Source: Coriobacteriales bacterium (lineage in GTDB: Bacteria > Actinomycetota > Coriobacteriia > Coriobacteriales > UBA8131). From it: 5,295 bases of DNA. The position numbers and the translations under genes were made by a program. The DNA lies in NCBI GenBank assembly GCA_031268525.1, contig JAIRXA010000099.1, positions 1 through 5,295 of the forward strand. Direction: 5' to 3'. Below are positions 4,030 to 5,295 of this stretch, piece by piece. The first letter of the stretch is position 1, and the number at the start of each line of letters is the position of its first letter. The notes under the pieces are model-generated. The model saw only the letters and a list, made by a program, of their open reading frames with translations. It searched no databases and was not told the DNA's origin.

Positions 4030-5295
4030 GTATCTGCGGGAATCCGATCAGGACGACTTATCGTCTGGCGACGATTCTCTCCGCGAAGAGCAGCGTGCTT
4101 GCCTGCGCGACAGACTCTACCTGCGTCTGCCAAGCCAACGGATCGCTGCGCTGCTGACCGAGGATCGTGAGCGCGCCTACCGTGAGGTCAGTGCCGTGCT
4201 CGAACAGATAACTCAGGGATCGGATTATGTGGAGCTGAGTCATGGACGTCGCGCAGAACTCATCTCAGAGGTCCTGAACATCACGTTAGGATTTGGCCCG
4301 CTTGAAGGTCTGCTCGCCGATCCGTCTGTTACCGAGATCATGGTCAATGGACACAGTGCGATCTTTTTTGAGAGGGAAGGGAGGCTCTTTCCGAGTTCGG
4401 TGGCGTTTACCGATGAGCAGCAGCTGCGTATGGTCATCGATCGTGTCATCGGCCCACTCGGCCGGAGGGTCGATGAGCAAAGCCCGCTGGTGAGTGCCCG
4501 TCTGCCGCAGGGGCATCGTGTCAATGTTGTCATCCCGCCGCTGTCCGTTGACGGTCCGGTGTTGACGATACGCAAGTTCAGTGACGAGCCCTATACCCTT
4601 GATGAGTTGGTGAGGCGCGGCTCGATGAGTGCCGAAGTTGCCCAGCTGTTGCGCTGGGCTGTCGTCAGTCGCCGAAGCATTGCGGTCAGCGGAGGTACGG
4701 GCGCCGGTAAGACGACTCTGCTCAATGCCCTGTCGGCCGAGATACCGCGCGATGAGCGCATCATCACCATCGAGGATGCCGCGGAGTTACGCTTCGTGAC
4801 CCACCCCCATGTGGTGCGTCTGGAAGCGCGGATGCGCAACGCGGAGGGTACGGGTGAAGTGACGATACGCGATCTCGTAGTCAATGCACTGCGGATGCGC
4901 CCTGACCGCATCGTTGTCGGTGAGTGTCGCGGTGCCGAGGCGCTCGATATGCTTCAAGCGATGAACACCGGGCATGACGGCTCGATGACCACTCTTCATG
5001 CGAATTCACCCGCCGATGTCATCGGACGCCTCGTGATGATGGCCCGTTATGGCATGGATTTACCCGTTGAAGTTATCGAGGAGCAGATCGCAACAGCGTT
5101 TGATCTGCTTGTACAGATAGACCGTGGAGCCGATGGCTTGCGGCGGGTGACGAGTGTCTGTTCTTGCGGAAATACGCGTGGGGCGGGTGTGTCGGGTGAG
5201 ATCGGTGAGGGCTCGTCGCGTGGAATCGATGGGAGCTTGTTGTGTGGAGCCGATGAGAGCTTATTGTGTGGAGCCGACCTGTCGCGTGGAATTGG
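4016..5295 (+). CDS. cpaF: Tad/Flp pilus secretion ATPase CpaF/TadA (VirB11/GspE type), 3' truncated by the window
   Basis: An open frame from ATG 4016 runs off the right edge (426 complete codons). Residues 80-200 give the family's N-terminal domain: RAELISEVLNITLGFGPLE, then DPSVTEIMVNG, SPLVSARLPQGHRVNVVIPPL and LTIRKF. Walker A is SGGTGAGKTT (225-234, K232). The Asp box follows as IITIEDAAELRF (E253, D254), Walker B as RIVVGECRGAEALDML (E303), and the His box as TGHDGSMTTLHANS (H320, H328). All catalytic motifs are intact, so it should be an active hexameric cytoplasmic ATPase that drives assembly of the Flp pilus through TadB/TadC. After RRVTSV (about residue 381), where the family usually continues into a short conserved tail, this protein has a Cys-containing, Gly/Ser-rich repeat instead. 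The start overlaps cpaE by 14 bp, so coupling is likely. tadB and tadC are expected just downstream. Confidence 0.95.
   Translation, partial: MSLLEYLRESDQDDLSSGDDSLREEQRACLRDRLYLRLPSQRIAALLTEDRERAYREVSAVLEQITQGSDYVELSHGRRAELISEVLNITLGFGPLEGLLADPSVTEIMVNGHSAIFFEREGRLFPSSVAFTDEQQLRMVIDRVIGPLGRRVDEQSPLVSARLPQGHRVNVVIPPLSVDGPVLTIRKFSDEPYTLDELVRRGSMSAEVAQLLRWAVVSRRSIAVSGGTGAGKTTLLNALSAEIPRDERIITIEDAAELRFVTHPHVVRLEARMRNAEGTGEVTIRDLVVNALRMRPDRIVVGECRGAEALDMLQAMNTGHDGSMTTLHANSPADVIGRLVMMARYGMDLPVEVIEEQIATAFDLLVQIDRGADGLRRVTSVCSCGNTRGAGVSGEIGEGSSRGIDGSLLCGADESLLCGADLSRGI
5204..5295. repeat. 24-bp in-frame tandem repeat in the cpaF tail, at least 3 copies, continuing to the edge
   Basis: Units at 5204, 5228 and 5252 encode GEGSSRGI, DGSLLCGA and DESLLCGA; a further partial, slightly shortened unit from 5276 reads DLSRGI. 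Copies 2 and 3 differ at only three bases (two in the first half, one in the middle). The array may extend beyond the window. Confidence 0.85.

Overview
The window looks like a chromosomal segment of a moderately GC-rich bacterium. The best guess is an anaerobic actinobacterium of the class Coriobacteriia (Eggerthellales-like). That guess rests on the cpaB-cpaE-cpaF gene order and style of the Tad pilus genes, the small acidic 2[4Fe-4S] ferredoxin and the Shine-Dalgarno-led GTG starts. It comes from recall of such genomes, not from a search, and the genus is not determined.

Layout: positions 1-165 hold the last 54 codons of an FtsX/MacB-type ABC transporter permease. A 178-bp spacer follows, filled with two short tandem-repeat arrays (13 bp x3, then 18 bp x6). 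Next is a GTG-started 194-aa protein (344-928) that reads as a strongly diverged family-4-like uracil-DNA glycosylase fold. It faces a 62-aa ferredoxin on the minus strand (942-1130), which has a good promoter and an upstream dyad. A roughly 500-bp intergenic region (1131-1625) carries the ferredoxin promoter on one side and, on the other, clusters of short direct repeats just ahead of the pilus genes.

From 1626 to the right edge runs a tightly packed Tad (tight adherence, Flp pilus) operon: cpaB (assembly protein with SAF domain), cpaE/tadZ (receiver-like domain plus MinD/ParA-like ATPase) and cpaF/tadA (secretion ATPase, cut by the window end). The genes overlap by 8 and 14 bp, so translational coupling is likely. 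In the known system CpaF/TadA powers pilus assembly, CpaE/TadZ positions the machine at the membrane or pole, and CpaB is an envelope component.

The most unusual property of the window is that every long gene (UDG-like, cpaB, cpaE, cpaF), and both larger intergenic regions, carries short tandem DNA repeats. Inside genes these are in frame and lie in linkers or tails: a collagen-like Gly-X-Y stretch in CpaB, a 9-residue repeat and a Pro/Arg-Glu-Thr repeat in the CpaE linker, and an 8-residue repeat in the tail of CpaF. CpaE also appears to have lost two hallmark ATPase residues. I see no tRNA, rRNA, CRISPR, transposase or phage gene.
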